Below, in pieces: positions 5,290 through 6,656 of a stretch of 6,656 bases of DNA. The notes below the pieces were generated by a model. The model was not told where the DNA came from. It searched no databases and saw only the letters and a list, made by a program, of their open reading frames with translations. Position numbers and translations under genes: made by a program. Origin of the DNA: Casp-actino8 sp964513215 (GTDB lineage: Bacteria; Actinomycetota; Acidimicrobiia; Acidimicrobiales; Ilumatobacteraceae); NCBI GenBank assembly GCA_964513215.1, contig CAZELU010000077.1, positions 1-6,656 of the forward strand, written 5' to 3'. Positions within the stretch are counted from its first letter, which is position 1. Every line of letters begins with the position of its first letter.

Positions 5290-5294
5290 CGACG

Positions 5295-5615
5295 ATGTTG
5301 GCGGCAAGCGTGTACCGCGTGACCGTGCGAGGTCGCTTCTCTGGCCTCGACGAGAAGGCTCGCGCGTACCTCCTTCGTGAGCAGCCCGAGCACGACATCT
5401 TCAAGTCGGCGTACACCACAGAAGGCACGTTCACGTACGACACCGACATCCGCTTCTTCAATCTTCGTTACGAAGTTCGCACCGCCGAGGGAACGGACGC
5501 GGCCGGGAAGATCGGACTGGCCGAAGCCGAAGCCTTTCTGCGGACTCTGGGCTACGGGTTCGAGAAACTGAAGGTGAACGTGGTCGACACGTCCACGATG
5601 TGGAACGCCGACTGA
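5295..5615 (+). CDS. Small uncharacterised protein, DUF6204-like
   Basis: A 106-residue soluble protein with no signal peptide, membrane helix or catalytic motif that I recognise. The pattern YRVTVRGRFSGL (7-18), then EHDIFKSAYTTEGTFTYD (32-49), then FFNLRYEVR (54-62), recalls DUF6204 proteins of actinobacteria; this is from memory and moderately sure. Its alternating hydrophobic stretches suggest an alpha/beta fold. The ATG at 5295 was chosen because TACTGT lies 8 nt upstream. A GTG at 5310 (residue 6) is a serious alternative, since relatives as I recall them begin at the YRVTVRG segment. The gene is divergent from the DinB operon with 42 bp between start codons. Its stop is 1 bp from that of the convergent desaturase. 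Function unknown. Confidence 0.8.
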   Translation: MLAASVYRVTVRGRFSGLDEKARAYLLREQPEHDIFKSAYTTEGTFTYDTDIRFFNLRYEVRTAEGTDAAGKIGLAEAEAFLRTLGYGFEKLKVNVVDTSTMWNAD

Positions 5616-5616
5616 C

Positions 5617-6615
5617 TCACCACGCCACCGGCGCAGTCGCACCCACGGCACGACCTTCGGCGCGCACACCGCGCTGAACCAGATCCCCCGACAACTCGTT
5701 CCAGACCTTCTTCAACCGGTAGTGCGGAACGCGCGGATACAAGTGATGAATCGCGTGATGATCGTGGCCGCGAATGAGCAGGCCCGAGCCTCGGAACACC
5801 GCCACACGAGTGTGTCGATAGCGGCTGGTCTCGGTAGCCGGGTGATGCGGATACCACGCGAAGATGAACATCAACCAGCACAACTGGATGCGAGCGGGCA
5901 GCCACCACAGACACAGAGCCACGAGTCCGTTGCCGGTCACGAAACAGACCACGAGCACAACCGTCGACACGAGCCAGTAGCGCAACTGCGCCTTGCCTTC
6001 CGCCGGCGACCCGTCGCGGCTGGTGAGCTTGGCACGAAGAACCGAAGGCAACAGGACACGCAACGGCTTCACGAGCGCAAAGAACGGCAAGAACGCGTAG
6101 AGCATCGTCATCCCGTAGAACTTGAGAGGAAGTTCGCTCAAACGTCCTTCGGTGAAGTGATCGGGATCGCGATCGGGGTCGTTGGTGTAGGCGTGATGGC
6201 GCATGTGGCCAGCACGATGCGCCGTGAACTCGATGCCGGTCGGAATGGACGACAAGTGTCCGATGGCGTCTTCGACCCAACGGCCTCGCGTGGCCTTGCC
6301 CAGGATGTTCTTGTGGGTGGCCTCGTGGAGGGGCATGTAGAACGTGGACGCCACGATCGAGTTGACGATGAGACCGAGCCACAGCGGGATCGTTCCGTTG
6401 GCGCCCAGCACCACCACCGTCACCCAGGCGGCTGCGAACACGACGAACGTCGCGATCATGCGGTACTGAACGTCGCCCCAGTACTTGGCGGCTACGAGGT
6501 TCTCGGCCCTCACCTGCTCGCTGCGGGCCGATCGACCGGCGTCGCTGGCCTCGGTGCTGGCCCTGGAGGCCAGGACCGCTTCGAGTTCTTCGGGTGCCGG
6601 CGCGTCGATCGTCAT
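5617..6615 (-). CDS. Membrane fatty-acid desaturase / hydroxylase (three histidine boxes)
   Basis: A 332-residue integral membrane di-iron oxygenase. The histidine boxes are H97-EAT-H101 (HxxxH), H137-MR-H140-H141 (HxxHH) and H287-AI-H290-H291 (HxxHH, within HDHHAIHHLYP), all intact. Hydrophobic segments at about 52-72, 77-95, 165-185, 212-234 and 236-255 fit the usual topology with the boxes on the cytoplasmic face. Family members desaturate or hydroxylate acyl chains, carotenoids or other lipids using O2 and an electron donor. The HLYPRVPHYRL segment after box three is also seen in carotenoid hydroxylase-like members, so the substrate is open. The first 45 residues are polar, Ala/Glu-rich and probably disordered. 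The ATG at 6615 is preferred over an upstream GTG at 6636 because TACTCT sits 6 nt before it. No redox-partner gene is adjacent. Confidence 0.9.
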   Translation of the reverse strand: MTIDAPAPEELEAVLASRASTEASDAGRSARSEQVRAENLVAAKYWGDVQYRMIATFVVFAAAWVTVVVLGANGTIPLWLGLIVNSIVASTFYMPLHEATHKNILGKATRGRWVEDAIGHLSSIPTGIEFTAHRAGHMRHHAYTNDPDRDPDHFTEGRLSELPLKFYGMTMLYAFLPFFALVKPLRVLLPSVLRAKLTSRDGSPAEGKAQLRYWLVSTVVLVVCFVTGNGLVALCLWWLPARIQLCWLMFIFAWYPHHPATETSRYRHTRVAVFRGSGLLIRGHDHHAIHHLYPRVPHYRLKKVWNELSGDLVQRGVRAEGRAVGATAPVAW

Positions 6616-6621
6616 GGCGTC

Positions 6622-6627
6622 AGAGTA
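6622..6627 (-). promoter_or_regulatory. Predicted -10 box of leaderless desaturase gene
   Basis: On the minus strand TACTCT lies 6 nt before the ATG at 6615 and there is no ribosome binding site. A TTGTGA 15 bp upstream is a weak -35 candidate with a short spacer. Only 41 bp upstream of the gene are inside the window, so the promoter region is incompletely seen. Confidence 0.45.
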
Positions 6628-6656
6628 ACGGACCAACGATCGTCACAAGATTGCTC

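Noticed and set aside
1..6656. Defence island, prophage, transposon or CRISPR content.
   Set aside because: No integrase, transposase, nuclease, helicase, toxin pair or spaced repeat array is seen. All nine genes belong to common metabolic or regulatory families.

Overview
This is a GC-rich (by eye about 60-63%), gene-dense stretch of bacterial chromosome with nine complete protein genes and no tRNA, rRNA, CRISPR array, insertion sequence or phage gene. The protein families point to Actinomycetota: a DUF6204-like small protein, a pentapeptide/DinB fusion, an actinobacterial-looking MarR protein and a class V aminotransferase. So does the frequent pattern of a TANNNT -10 box 6-9 nt before the start codon, which suggests leaderless mRNAs. 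Within the phylum the style resembles Acidimicrobiia, but that is only an impression.

Layout. (1) 9-2298, minus strand: a compact operon read as MarR regulator, then class V (isopenicillin-N-epimerase-like) aminotransferase, then TetR regulator, with gaps of 1 and 12 bp. (2) 2299-2415: a divergent control region with a 24-bp near-palindrome that fits a MarR operator and lies across the predicted doxX -35 and spacer. The doxX leader also carries a small hairpin whose loop is complementary to the ribosome binding site. (3) 2416-2838, plus strand: a DoxX-family membrane protein. (4) 2839-2932: a 49-bp interrupted palindrome plus an 18-bp direct repeat between two convergent genes, a likely bidirectional terminator and possibly a dispersed repeat. 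(5) 2933-3586, minus: an FMN nitroreductase. It is divergent from (6) 3650-4153, plus: a GNAT acetyltransferase. (7) 4150-5252, minus: a pentapeptide-DinB fusion translationally coupled to a VOC/glyoxalase-fold protein; the VOC stop shares a CTAG with the GNAT stop. (8) 5295-5615, plus: a DUF6204-like protein, divergent from the DinB gene through overlapping promoters. (9) 5617-6615, minus: a three-histidine-box membrane fatty-acid desaturase/hydroxylase, with 1 bp between the two convergent stops.

How the genes work together. The clearest circuit is MarR with the divergent doxX: one operator is placed to control both. A redox or small-molecule stress role is a reasonable guess from the families (MarR, DoxX, nitroreductase), but no substrate can be read from the sequence. 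The aminotransferase between two regulators would be the enzymatic output, or the source of an effector, in that circuit. The rest looks like ordinary accessory metabolism. I found no convincing new defence, mobile or secondary-metabolite system. The most interesting material is regulatory: the MarR operator, the doxX leader, the 2855-2929 repeat and the recurring leaderless promoter pattern.
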